A DNA stretch of 64,000 nt, from assembly GCF_000820145.1 (NCBI RefSeq), contig NZ_CDBW01000039.1, positions 1-64,000 of the forward strand, given 5' to 3'. The position numbers and the translations under genes are program-made. This DNA comes from Aeromonas sobria (GTDB lineage: Bacteria > Pseudomonadota > Gammaproteobacteria > Enterobacterales > Aeromonadaceae). Position 1 is the first letter of the stretch. Each line of letters begins with the position of its first letter. Shown here piece by piece: positions 35,041 to 43,624 of this stretch. The notes beneath the pieces are model-generated. The model was given only the letters and a program-made list of their open reading frames with translations, was not told where the DNA came from and ran no database searches.

Positions 35041-35170
35041 GCGCTCGATCGCACTCCCCGCCATGATGTGCCGGATCTACGAGGTGCGACCGCTGATCTG
35101 CCGTGAATTCGAAATGGGTGAACCCGACTGCGTTGACGAGCGGGACAAGTGGTTTATCAGCTTGGCGTAA
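35041..35170 (+). pseudogene. Partial tandem copy of the YkgJ-like 3' end
   Basis: This stretch repeats 34910-35035 with a small indel. From ATG 35063 it encodes 35 residues (MMCRIYEVRPLICRE... ending ISLA), identical to the upstream gene except for one Thr to Ser. The DNA differs at about 14 of 108 positions, nearly all silent. It has no start region of its own and lacks the N-terminal cysteine cluster, so it is a remnant. It overlaps the end of the convergent gene at 35157 by 14 bp. Confidence 0.85.
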
Positions 35171-35579
35171 GCCCTGCCACTGTGATATCGCAGGGATCGG
35201 GGGTGAGCTGCTGCTCCAGCCAGTGGATCGCTGCCGCCTCCTGTTCGAAATAACGCACCGCCCTGAATGGCAGATCCCTGAAGAGGTTATCTGCCAGATA
35301 ACGTTTGAAACCACCCTCTAGCACCACCGCCAGAAACCGGCAGCCACTGCTGGCGCACCAGCCAAACTGGCGGCGAAAACGGGCTAGCACCTCGGGCCCG
35401 GCGGCTTCAAACTCGGTCGCGACCTCCACAATCCCCCAAGGCAGGCCGATCAGCTCGACCAATTCCTCGCGAAAGTCAGCCTCATAGGCCATGGCGCCCG
35501 CCAGATTAAAGGCACCATTTGGCCGACAGATCAGCATCTGACCCCGGCGCACCATCTCGAATTGCCCGTGTGGCTGCAT
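35157..35579 (-). CDS. Unknown protein, possibly STAS/SpoIIAA-like
   Basis: 140 residues from ATG 35579, with GGGAG upstream; an earlier in-frame start at 35621 is less likely. The order of short strands and helices (MLICRPNGAFNLAGAMAYEADFREEL, WGIVEVATEF, CRFLAVVLEGGFKRYLAD, FRAVRYFEQEAAAIHWLEQQL) resembles the SpoIIAA/STAS-like fold seen in small stand-alone proteins. There is no membrane segment. The family call is tentative. Confidence 0.65.
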   Translation of the reverse strand: MQPHGQFEMVRRGQMLICRPNGAFNLAGAMAYEADFREELVELIGLPWGIVEVATEFEAAGPEVLARFRRQFGWCASSGCRFLAVVLEGGFKRYLADNLFRDLPFRAVRYFEQEAAAIHWLEQQLTPDPCDITVAGLTPS

Positions 35580-35609
35580 CCTTGCTCCCTTGCGCTGCAA
35601 CTGCCTGCA

Positions 35610-35633
35610 AATTGTTATCATAAGGTAATAATT
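35610..35633. promoter_or_regulatory. Imperfect AT-rich palindrome, possible weak Fur-like site
   Basis: AATTGTTATC (35610-35619) faces GTAATAATT (35625-35633). It lies between the STAS-like gene and the PepSY protein gene, a family often repressed by Fur. The match to the 19-bp Fur consensus is poor compared with the site at 60334. Confidence 0.25.
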
Positions 35634-35850
35634 TATAAAGAAAAGTCCAGCAAAAAACCTTTCCTTATGAAGAGCAGACGCCTCATCTGGCTAGCCAGAA
35701 AAACCTTCTCATACCTTCACACTGTCGCCATCCCGCACCGGATCAGCCGCAACGAAATGTGTGATTGCAGTTAATAAAAAGTTACTGCTATTATCCGCGC
35801 CACCAACATTCCACCAACCGAAAGGTTTGGCAACCCAACAAGGATGCGCA

Positions 35851-37245
35851 ATGAAAAACAGGGACTCGAGTCATTACCAACGGATCTGGCGCTGGCACTT
35901 CTACGCCGGTCTTTTTGTTGCCCCTTTCCTGATCCTGCTGTCGCTGACCGGGATCGTCTATCTGTTCAAACCCCAGCTCGACAACCTGATGTACCCCGAG
36001 CTGATGAAGGTCACCCCCGCCAGCCAGACCCTGAGTGCCGACCAGCTGCTGGCCAAGGCGATGATGACCATGCCCGATGCCAGCCTGCGTAAATACCTGC
36101 CACCTGCCGCTCCCGATCAGAGCGCCCAGTTCATCGTCAATCGGGGTGAACAGGAGCTGACCCTGTTTATGGATCCCGCCAGCGGCGCCCTGCTCGGCAC
36201 CATGGACAACAAGTGGAATCTGCAAGCGGTGGCCCGCTCCCTGCACGCCGACCTGCTGCTCGGCACCACGGGGGATCGGCTGATCGAACTGGCGGCAGGC
36301 TGGGGTCTGGTGCTGCTGCTGAGCGGTCTCTACCTCTGGTGGCCACGCAAGGGGCCCGGGGTGGGCGGCATCCTCGGGCCCAGAATAAGCCAGCGCGGAC
36401 GCCTCTGGTGGCGGGATCTGCACGCCGTAGTCGGCTTCTGGGGAGCCGGTTTCCTGCTGCTGTTGCTGCTGAGCGGCATGACCTGGACCGGTTTCTGGGG
36501 CGATCAGTTTGCCGCGGTCTGGAACCGCTTCCCCGCCGCCATGTGGAACGAGGTGCCCAAATCGGCGCCGCTGGCCCGCAGCCTGAATCAGGCTCATGAG
36601 CAGACCGTTCCCTGGGCGGTGGAGAACACTCCTATGCCCAGCTCGCAGCCGGTCGATGAAGCGCACGATCACGGCGCCATGAACCACGGCGAGCATGAGG
36701 GGATGGTGATGGCGAGCCAGCGCATTGCGCTGCAACAGGTGGTCGAGACAGCCAGTGAACGGGGAGTCAAACCGGGTTACAGCATCACCCCGCCGGTCGG
36801 TGACACCGGCGTCTACACCATCGCCCTGTTTGCCGACGATCCACGCAACGACGCCACCCTGCATATCGATCAATACAGCGGCAAGGTGCTGGCCGATGTG
36901 CGCTGGCAGGATTATGGCCTGGTCGCCAAGACGGTGGAGAGCGGCGTCATGCTGCACATGGGCAAGCTCTACGGCTGGCCCCATCAGCTGGCCATGCTGA
37001 TCATCTGCCTGATGGTGCTGGCCAGCGCCGTGAGCGGCCTGTGGATCTGGTGGTGCCGCCGTCCGCAGGGTCGTCTCGCCGCGCCGCCGCTGCCCGCCAA
37101 ACTCCCGCCGATGCGTGGTGCTATCGCCCTGCTGATCCTGCTGGGGATCGCCTTCCCGCTGGTGGGGGCCTCCATGGTTGCCATCTGGCTGCTGGATACC
37201 CTGCTCTTCTCCCGCCGCCCCCTCAAGGTGGCGCGCGCCAGCTAG
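35851..37245 (+). CDS. PepSY-associated membrane protein (PiuB/FhuF-like iron-regulated type)
   Basis: 464 residues from ATG 35851 (MKNRDSSHYQRIWRWHFYAGLF). Four or five membrane helices frame two periplasmic PepSY-type regions (STKV-like strands in LTLFMDPASGALLG and TLHIDQYSGKVLADVRW). Helices carry the HADLLLG and HMGKLYGWPH histidines typical of the family, which are suited to heme or metal electron transfer. Residues 272-283 add a His-rich insert (HDHGAMNHGEHE) that could bind metal. Related proteins act as ferric-siderophore or metal reductases. It has its own terminator. Confidence 0.85.
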   Translation: MKNRDSSHYQRIWRWHFYAGLFVAPFLILLSLTGIVYLFKPQLDNLMYPELMKVTPASQTLSADQLLAKAMMTMPDASLRKYLPPAAPDQSAQFIVNRGEQELTLFMDPASGALLGTMDNKWNLQAVARSLHADLLLGTTGDRLIELAAGWGLVLLLSGLYLWWPRKGPGVGGILGPRISQRGRLWWRDLHAVVGFWGAGFLLLLLLSGMTWTGFWGDQFAAVWNRFPAAMWNEVPKSAPLARSLNQAHEQTVPWAVENTPMPSSQPVDEAHDHGAMNHGEHEGMVMASQRIALQQVVETASERGVKPGYSITPPVGDTGVYTIALFADDPRNDATLHIDQYSGKVLADVRWQDYGLVAKTVESGVMLHMGKLYGWPHQLAMLIICLMVLASAVSGLWIWWCRRPQGRLAAPPLPAKLPPMRGAIALLILLGIAFPLVGASMVAIWLLDTLLFSRRPLKVARAS

Positions 37246-37264
37246 TCGATAGCATCATCCACCA

Positions 37265-37301
37265 ACAGAGAGGGCTCCCGCTTGGGAGCCCTCTCTGTTT
37301 C
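37265..37301 (+). terminator. Terminator of the PepSY protein gene
   Basis: A 15-bp stem ACAGAGAGGGCTCCC (37265-37279) with its complement at 37284-37298, then TTT. Confidence 0.88.
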
Positions 37302-37325
37302 ATTGTGTTTCATTGCAACCGGCTT

Positions 37326-37541
37326 TCACTCCTGCTCGACCAGCAGGAGAATTTTCTTGGCCTTCTCGAAGTGATCGAGCTTGTGGGTCTGGATCCACCA
37401 GGTCGCTGCCTCCATCAGCAAATCGGGATCGTCATTGCGATTGGCAAAGAAGGCATAAAAGGAGAGCCCGACCATCTCCCCCTTCTGGGCGATTTTTTGC
37501 TGGCATACCTGAATGATTTTCTGTTTGAGTGATGCACGCAT
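37326..37541 (-). CDS. Small conserved-looking protein of unknown function
   Basis: 71 residues from ATG 37541 (MRASLKQKIIQVCQQKIAQKG). It is soluble and mostly helical, with the blocks VGLSFYAFFANRNDDPDLLMEAATWWI and THKLDHFEKAKKI. I recall a small gammaproteobacterial DUF of this appearance (possibly DUF6500) but cannot confirm it. It stands between terminators, so it is probably transcribed alone. Confidence 0.7.
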   Translation of the reverse strand: MRASLKQKIIQVCQQKIAQKGEMVGLSFYAFFANRNDDPDLLMEAATWWIQTHKLDHFEKAKKILLLVEQE

Positions 37542-37592
37542 GGTGGTGTTCCTGTCTGGCCTATCCAGTGCCAACACGTCTCGTCGGCACAC

Positions 37593-37618
37593 AAAAAGGG
37601 CTCCCACCTCGGGAGCCC
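37593..37618 (-). terminator. menA terminator
   Basis: On the minus strand GGGCTCCC (37618-37611), loop GAGGT, GGGAGCCC (37605-37598), then TTTTT. Confidence 0.9.
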
Positions 37619-37647
37619 GTTTCACATAACAACAAGCTGGCCGCTCA

Positions 37648-38553
37648 TCAGGAGAGTGCCAACCCGATGGAGAGCAGCAAGCTGAACAGAAACGCGCTGA
37701 TGGCGGTTTTCTTGAGCGCGCCAGTCAACACCTCGCCATCAAAGCTCTCGCGCAGGGTCTTGGCTGCATCGCTGAGGGGCTTCATGGCAGGCAGGAAGAT
37801 CCACGGCCAGAAGCTGGCGGGCTGGGTCAGGATAAAGGCGATGGTGGTTAACAGCGCCGCCCCCAGCAGCACCCAGTGATAGGCGATGGCACGGTTGCGG
37901 CCAAGGCGCACCGCCAGGGTGATCTTGCCGCTGGCTGCGTCGGTCTCGATGTCGCGCACATTGTTGATATTGAGCACGGCGGTCGCCAATAAGCCACAGG
38001 CGGTGGCAGGCAACAGCAGATCCCACTCCAGCGTCTTGGTGAAGAGGTAGTAGGAGCCGAGCACCCCCAGCAGACCGAAGAACAGGAACACCGAAATATC
38101 GCCAAACCCGCGATAGCCGTAAGGGGTCTTGCCCACGGTATAGGTCACCGCCGCGACGATTGCCGCGCCACCCAACACCACAAATGCCAAGATCTGCAGC
38201 CACTGGCCACCGAAGGCACAGCCCAGCAACAGCAGGCCACTGGCCACCGCCGCCAGCGCGGTCAGTGCCATCGCCACGCACATCTGCTTTTGAGTGATAA
38301 GGCCGGAGACCACCGCCCGCTGCGGGCCGATCCGCTCGCCGTTGTCGGCGCCAGAGACCGCATCACCGTAATCGTTGGCCAGATTGGAGAGGATCTGCAG
38401 CAGGATGGCGGTCAGCAGCGAGAGCACCATGATGGTGCCATCGAAGGCATCACGGTTAGCAGCCAGTCCCGCGCCCAGCAGGATGGAAGAGCAGGCCAGT
38501 GGCAGTGTTCGCAAACGCGCCGCCAGTAACCAAACAGAGAAGGTATTTGTCAT
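37648..38553 (-). CDS. menA: 1,4-dihydroxy-2-naphthoate polyprenyltransferase
   Basis: 301 residues from ATG 38553 (MTNTFSVWLLAARLRTLPLA); the longer frame adds 64 non-conserved residues. Eight or nine membrane helices. UbiA-type aspartate motifs are present: LANDYGDAVSGAD (first) and NNVRDIETDAASGK (second), which bind the prenyl diphosphate through Mg2+. It joins the isoprenoid tail to DHNA to give demethylmenaquinone at the inner membrane. It diverges from menF. Confidence 0.96.
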   Translation of the reverse strand: MTNTFSVWLLAARLRTLPLACSSILLGAGLAANRDAFDGTIMVLSLLTAILLQILSNLANDYGDAVSGADNGERIGPQRAVVSGLITQKQMCVAMALTALAAVASGLLLLGCAFGGQWLQILAFVVLGGAAIVAAVTYTVGKTPYGYRGFGDISVFLFFGLLGVLGSYYLFTKTLEWDLLLPATACGLLATAVLNINNVRDIETDAASGKITLAVRLGRNRAIAYHWVLLGAALLTTIAFILTQPASFWPWIFLPAMKPLSDAAKTLRESFDGEVLTGALKKTAISAFLFSLLLSIGLALS

Positions 38554-38792
38554 ATTGTGATGGCCAAACAATCGGATATTGATCGTGTTAAGGGTTATCG
38601 AACCGGATTTGGGTATACTTGGCCCCAGAGAGTGAAACACCCTCGGGCGATTTACATGGACGAATGGACGGATAATATATAGGAAATCCTCGCCCTTTGG
38701 CATAAACCCACTGAAACCTACATAAAGATCGGTGCAACCCGGCACCCATCACTGCAGGATCAGTCGTTACTATCCGGCTCAGAAAAGAATCC

Positions 38793-40127
38793 ATGTTGGC
38801 TCAGACCCATATCAAGCAACAACTGGACGCCCTGCGTCACAGCAACGTCAGCGGCTTCGTACGGTTGCGAGTGGCGATCGAAATCCGCTCCTTTCTGGGC
38901 TGGCTCGCGGCGCAAACCCTCTATCCCCGCATCTACTGGCAGGCCCGTGGACAGGATCGTCCAGAGTATGTCGCGCTGGGCGCTATCCATGAACTGACCG
39001 AGCCACACGCCATCAAGCGGGTGTGCGCCAACACGGCCAGCCAGCATCACGACGACAGCCCCCGCTACTATGGCGGACTGGCGTTCGATCCGGCCCAATC
39101 CGGCTGGCAAGGGTTTGGCCCCTGCCGTTTCGTGTTGCCCCGCATCGAGCTGGTGCGCCGTGGCGAGTGCGTCAGCCTCTGCCTCAACCTCTGGCTGGAT
39201 GACCACAATCTCGAGGCCGAACTGCAGGCTGCCGAAGCGGCCCTCGATGCCCTGCGCCCAGAAGCCCCGCTGCCCGCCCTGCAAAAACAGCCCTGGCAGC
39301 GACAGGATTGCCCCGGCCCCGCCCAGTGGCAAACTCTGGTAGAACGGGTCACGGCCCCCGATTTTCAGGCCCACACTCCCAAGGTGGTGCTGTCGCGGGA
39401 GAGCATACTGACCCGCCAGCACAGCGATGGCTCCGGAGGTGAAGATGTGTGCCCCTGGGCCATGCTCGACCAGTGGGCCCGCCACGCGCAGGACTGCTTC
39501 CACTTCGGTTTTCAATTCTCCCCCGAGCAGGCTTTTATCGCCTGCTCCCCCGAGCGGCTCTACCGCCGGGAAGGGAGCCACCTCTTTACCGAGGCGCTGG
39601 CGGGTACCATCCGCCGCTCCGGCGATGAGGAGGTCGATGCCCAACTGGCCGCCGAGCTGCTGGCCGACAACAAGAACCGGCTGGAGAACCGGCTGGTACA
39701 CGCCGACATCCTCAGCCGACTGGCGCCACTGGCCCACGATGCCACCCTGACCGAGCCGCGCATTCTCAAACTGCGGCTGCTGCAGCACCTCAAGTGCGAT
39801 ATCGAAGCCGAGCTCAAGCCGGGGGTCTGCGACTGGCAACTGCTCGACGCCCTCCACCCCACTCCGGCGGTGGGTGGTGCCCCGCGCGAAGCGGCGCTGG
39901 CCTTCATCCGCGAGTTCGAGCCCTATGATCGGGGCTGGTACGCCGGTGCCTGCGGCATGCTGAGCCGGGAGACCTCCGAGTTCTCGGTCGCCATTCGCAG
40001 CGCCCGCATTCAGCCGGGCAGCGTTACCCTGTTTGCCGGTGCCGGCATTGTCGCCGGTTCCGAGCCTGTCGCCGAGTGGGCCGAACTCGACAACAAGATT
40101 GCCAATGTGCTCTCCCTGCTGGGATAG
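38793..40127 (+). CDS. menF: Isochorismate synthase, menaquinone type
   Basis: 444 residues. The C-terminal chorismate-binding domain carries FQFSPEQAFIACSPERLYRR, EALAGTIRRSGDEEVDAQLA and HPTPAVGGAPREAAL, the last with the conserved active-site Gly/Glu neighbourhood. It converts chorismate to isochorismate, the first menaquinone-specific step. It leads menF-D-H-B-C-E, with only 2 nt before menD. Confidence 0.95.
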   Translation: MLAQTHIKQQLDALRHSNVSGFVRLRVAIEIRSFLGWLAAQTLYPRIYWQARGQDRPEYVALGAIHELTEPHAIKRVCANTASQHHDDSPRYYGGLAFDPAQSGWQGFGPCRFVLPRIELVRRGECVSLCLNLWLDDHNLEAELQAAEAALDALRPEAPLPALQKQPWQRQDCPGPAQWQTLVERVTAPDFQAHTPKVVLSRESILTRQHSDGSGGEDVCPWAMLDQWARHAQDCFHFGFQFSPEQAFIACSPERLYRREGSHLFTEALAGTIRRSGDEEVDAQLAAELLADNKNRLENRLVHADILSRLAPLAHDATLTEPRILKLRLLQHLKCDIEAELKPGVCDWQLLDALHPTPAVGGAPREAALAFIREFEPYDRGWYAGACGMLSRETSEFSVAIRSARIQPGSVTLFAGAGIVAGSEPVAEWAELDNKIANVLSLLG

Positions 40128-40129
40128 CC

Positions 40130-41908
40130 ATGACCCCTTTTCAACCCGCGAGAGCCCCTATGCCCACCCGTAAAGAGCCTGCCAGCGAAGAGTTTGCCTG
40201 CCCCCCGTTTTCGAGCCAGCACGCCACCTTCAACCACGTCTGGTCTTCCCTCTTGCTGGAGGAGCTCTTTCGCCTCGGAGTACGCGACATCGCGCTGGCC
40301 CCCGGCTCCCGCTCCGCGCCGCTGACCATGGCGGCGGCGGCCCATCAGGGCTTTCGCCGTCACCTGCACTTTGACGAGCGCGGTCTCGGCTTTATGGCGC
40401 TGGGGCTGGCCAAGGGGAGCAACCGGCCGGTGGCGGTGATCATGACCTCCGGCACCGCGGTAGCCAACCTCTGGCCTGCCGTGGCAGAGGCCCAGCTCAC
40501 CGGCGTGCCGCTGATTATTCTCTCCGCCGATCGCCCTCACGAGCTTATCGACAACGGCGCCAATCAGGCGATCGACCAGCAGGGGATCTTCGGCCGCTAC
40601 CCCGTCTATCAGCAGAACTTGCCGAGCCCCACCCCGACCATTCCGGCCGCCTTCGTGCTGAGCTCGGTGGATCCGGCGCTGGCCAAACAGGCGCTCACTC
40701 CCGGGGTGGTGCACTTCAACTGCATGTACCCAGAGCCCCTCTACCCGGGCGAGCACTATCAGGATTTCTCCGACTATCTGGCCCCCCTCGGCGACTGGCT
40801 CGGCTCGCACAGGCCATGGAGCCCGTGGCTCGCGATCGAACCGACCTGCCCGCCGCAACCCGAGTGGCGCGAGTGGCAGCACAAGCGCGGGGTGATTGTG
40901 GCTGGCCGGATCACGGATCCCGAACAGGCACAGGCGGTCGCCACGCTGGCGGAGCAACTCGGCTGGCCGCTGCTGGCGGATCTGCAGAGCCAGATCCGCT
41001 TCGATAGTCGCAACCTCATCCACATGGATCTGGCGCTCAACGACCCTGAATTCGTCGCCGAGCTGGGCCGCGCCGAGGTGCTGCTGCAATTTGGCGCGCG
41101 GCTTATCTCCAAGCGGCTTGGCCAGTTCATCAAACACCATTCATGGCAGGATTACTGGCTGGTGGACCCGCAACCGGCGCGGCTCGATCCCGACTACCGG
41201 CTGCGCAACCGGCTGCTCTGCAGCGCCAGCGCCTTTGCTGCGGCCCATCCGGTCACCACCGCTCAAGCCCCCTGGCACCGGCTGGCCGAGCTGCAACACA
41301 ACGCCAGCCAGCAGATCGCCGCCGCCTGCGAGGGTTTCTCGGAGCTCGGGGTCTGCCATCGACTCAACCGCCTGATCGAAGGGCAACTGTTTGTCGGCAA
41401 CAGCATGCCGGCCCGACTGATGGATATGCTCGGTGAAACGGGCAAGGGGCCGAGCCGGGTGATGACCAACCGCGGCGCCTCCGGCATCGATGGCCTCATC
41501 GCCACCGCCTACGGGTTTGCCCAATCGAGCGACCAGCCAACGACCCTGCTGCTTGGCGATCTCAGCGCCCTGCACGATCTCAACAGCCTCGCCCTGCTTG
41601 GCAAGGCGAGCCGACCGCTGGTGGTGATCCTGCTCAACAACGATGGCGGCAGCATCTTCCGTATGTTGCCGGTACCCACCGAAGGGGAGCTGCTGGAGAG
41701 CTACTACCGGCTGCCCCACGGGCTCGGTTTTGAACATGCCGCCGCCATGTTTGGCCTCGCTTATCGCGCACCGACCACCCTGCCCGAGTTCGAGCACGAT
41801 TACCGCGCCGCCCTCAAACATGGCGTTACCTTGATCGAGATCCGGGTACCGAGCGAGCAGGTAGCCGATGATCTCAAGGCGCTGGGGGCCGCTATCCGTG
41901 GCAAATAA
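40130..41908 (+). CDS. menD: SEPHCHC synthase (MenD)
   Basis: 592 residues from ATG 40130; ATG 40160 would give 582. It is a thiamine-diphosphate enzyme with APGSRSAPLTMAAA, FDERGLGFMALGLAKGS (catalytic Glu), TSGTAVANLWPA and the cofactor motif GDLSALHDLNSLALL. It adds a succinyl semialdehyde unit from 2-oxoglutarate to isochorismate. The N-terminal ~25 residues before FNHVWSSLLLEEL are longer than in E. coli. Confidence 0.96.
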   Translation: MTPFQPARAPMPTRKEPASEEFACPPFSSQHATFNHVWSSLLLEELFRLGVRDIALAPGSRSAPLTMAAAAHQGFRRHLHFDERGLGFMALGLAKGSNRPVAVIMTSGTAVANLWPAVAEAQLTGVPLIILSADRPHELIDNGANQAIDQQGIFGRYPVYQQNLPSPTPTIPAAFVLSSVDPALAKQALTPGVVHFNCMYPEPLYPGEHYQDFSDYLAPLGDWLGSHRPWSPWLAIEPTCPPQPEWREWQHKRGVIVAGRITDPEQAQAVATLAEQLGWPLLADLQSQIRFDSRNLIHMDLALNDPEFVAELGRAEVLLQFGARLISKRLGQFIKHHSWQDYWLVDPQPARLDPDYRLRNRLLCSASAFAAAHPVTTAQAPWHRLAELQHNASQQIAAACEGFSELGVCHRLNRLIEGQLFVGNSMPARLMDMLGETGKGPSRVMTNRGASGIDGLIATAYGFAQSSDQPTTLLLGDLSALHDLNSLALLGKASRPLVVILLNNDGGSIFRMLPVPTEGELLESYYRLPHGLGFEHAAAMFGLAYRAPTTLPEFEHDYRAALKHGVTLIEIRVPSEQVADDLKALGAAIRGK

Positions 41909-42665
41909 ATATGCCAATGTGCCGCTGGTGCTGCTGCACGGCCTGCTGGGGGATAGTGGCGACTGGCAACCGGTGATCGACCAACTGCCTGCCATCCACT
42001 GCATTGCCCTCGATCTGCCGGGTCACGGCCAGCATAGCAATCTCAACGTCAGCGACTTTGAGCAGAGCCACCAGTGGCTGGTTGCCGAACTGGCCAGCTG
42101 TAATATTCAACGCTATCTGCTGGCGGGTTACTCGCTGGGGGGGCGACTGGCCCTCTATCACGCCAGCCGCGAGCCCGCCGGGCTGCAGGGGCTGCTGCTG
42201 GAGAACTGCCACCCGGGGCTACCGGCCAGTGAACGGGCCGCCCGCATCCAGCACGATGAACTGTGGGCGCAGCGCTTCGAGCGCGAGCAACTCGCCTCGG
42301 TGCTCGGCGACTGGTACCGGCAAGGGGTGTTTGCCGATCTCGACGAAGCGGCTCGGGCCCGCCAGATCGCCAAACGCCTTGGCAATGATGGCTGCGCCAT
42401 CGCCACCATGCTGCGCGCCACCTCGCTCGGCCAGCAGCCGGATCTCGCCCCCTGGCTAATGCAGTGCCAGCTGCCGGTCACCTATGTGAGTGGCAAGCGG
42501 GATCACAAATTCCATCAGCTAGCTTGCCAGCTGGCGAACCAACATCGCAAAATCAACCACTTGGTGCTGGATGGCGGCCATAATCTGCACGCCCATCAGC
42601 CTGATAACTTTGCCCGACTCCTCGCGGAGTGGGTCAACCAACAAGAAGAGACGAGTCATGATTGA
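41898..42665 (+). CDS. menH: SHCHC synthase (MenH), alpha/beta hydrolase
   Basis: 255 residues from GTG 41898, overlapping the menD end by 11 nt. Hydrolase signatures are LVLLHGLLGDSGDW, DLPGHGQHS and the nucleophile elbow AGYSLGGRLALYHA. The acid and base are in VSGKRDHKF and DGGHNLHAHQP. It eliminates pyruvate from SEPHCHC. Its stop lies inside the start region of the small ORF at 42658, an overlap of 8 nt. Confidence 0.93.
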   Translation: MANKYANVPLVLLHGLLGDSGDWQPVIDQLPAIHCIALDLPGHGQHSNLNVSDFEQSHQWLVAELASCNIQRYLLAGYSLGGRLALYHASREPAGLQGLLLENCHPGLPASERAARIQHDELWAQRFEREQLASVLGDWYRQGVFADLDEAARARQIAKRLGNDGCAIATMLRATSLGQQPDLAPWLMQCQLPVTYVSGKRDHKFHQLACQLANQHRKINHLVLDGGHNLHAHQPDNFARLLAEWVNQQEETSHD

Positions 42666-42771
42666 AGCAATGACGGAAGCGGAACTGTACGCACCCGTTC
42701 CGCATGCCGAAATTGCTCAACTGTGTGCTCAACTGTGCTCTCCCAGATCAGAAGGAAAAAACCATGATTGA
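42658..42771 (+). CDS. 37-codon leader ORF repeating the menB start
   Basis: It begins MIEAMTEAELYAPV, identical to the first 14 residues of MenB, then diverges and stops at TGA 42769-42771, overlapping the menB start codon region. The DNA of the shared 42 bases differs at four positions, all silent. It has a ribosome site (GAAGAGA) and the same ATGATTGA junction as menB. It also carries GCTCAACTGTG twice (42715 and 42727). It is probably a relic of a menB duplication that now sits as a coupled leader; whether the peptide matters is unknown. Confidence 0.55.
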   Translation: MIEAMTEAELYAPVPHAEIAQLCAQLCSPRSEGKNHD

Positions 42772-43624
42772 GGCAATGACGGAAGCTGAACTGTACGCTC
42801 CTGTTGAATGGCAGGATTGCTCCGCCGGTTACGAGGACATCCTCTATCACAAGTCCGACGATGGCATTGCCAAGATCACCATCAACCGTCCACAGGTTCG
42901 CAACGCCTTCCGTCCCCGCACCGTCAAAGAGATGCTGCAGGCACTGGCCGATGCCCGTTATGACGACCATATCGGCACCATCATCCTGACCGGTTTTGGC
43001 GAGAAAGCCTTCTGCGCCGGCGGCGACCAGAAGATCCGTGGTGACTACGGTGGCTACCGCGATGACGAGGGGACTCACCACCTCAACGTGCTCGACTTCC
43101 AGCGCGACATCCGCACCTGCCCGAAGCCGGTGGTTGCCATGGTAGCCGGTTACGCGGTCGGTGGCGGCCACGTGCTGCACATGATGTGTGACCTGACCAT
43201 CGCCGCCGACAACGCCCAGTTTGGCCAGACCGGTCCGAAAGTGGGCTCCTTCGACGGCGGTTGGGGTGCTTCCTACATGGCCCGCATCGTCGGCCAGAAG
43301 AAAGCCCGCGAAATCTGGTTCCTCTGCCGCATGTACGATGCCCAGCAAGCCCTCGACATGGGTCTGGTCAACACTGTCGTGCCATTGGCCGAACTGGAGC
43401 GTGAAACCGTGCGCTGGTGCCGCGAAATGCTGCAAAACAGCCCGATGGCGCTGCGCTGCCTGAAAGCCGCCCTCAACGCTGACTGTGATGGTCAGGCGGG
43501 CTTGCAGGAGCTGGCGGGCAATGCCACCATGCTGTTCTACATGACCGAAGAGGGTCAGGAAGGCCGCAACGCCTTCAACGAAAAGCGTCGCCCCGACTTC
43601 TCCAAATACAAGCGGAACCCCTGA
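42764..43624 (+). CDS. menB: 1,4-dihydroxy-2-naphthoyl-CoA synthase
   Basis: 286 residues from ATG 42764, with AAGGA upstream. It has the crotonase fold: ITINRPQVRNAFRPRTVKEM, then FCAGGDQKIRGDYGGY for CoA and bicarbonate handling, AGYAVGGGHVLHMMCDLTIA for the oxyanion hole, and QTGPKVGSFDGGWGASYM with the catalytic Asp/Ser region. It closes the second ring of the naphthoquinone. A partial copy of its N-terminus precedes it. Confidence 0.97.
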   Translation: MIEAMTEAELYAPVEWQDCSAGYEDILYHKSDDGIAKITINRPQVRNAFRPRTVKEMLQALADARYDDHIGTIILTGFGEKAFCAGGDQKIRGDYGGYRDDEGTHHLNVLDFQRDIRTCPKPVVAMVAGYAVGGGHVLHMMCDLTIAADNAQFGQTGPKVGSFDGGWGASYMARIVGQKKAREIWFLCRMYDAQQALDMGLVNTVVPLAELERETVRWCREMLQNSPMALRCLKAALNADCDGQAGLQELAGNATMLFYMTEEGQEGRNAFNEKRRPDFSKYKRNP

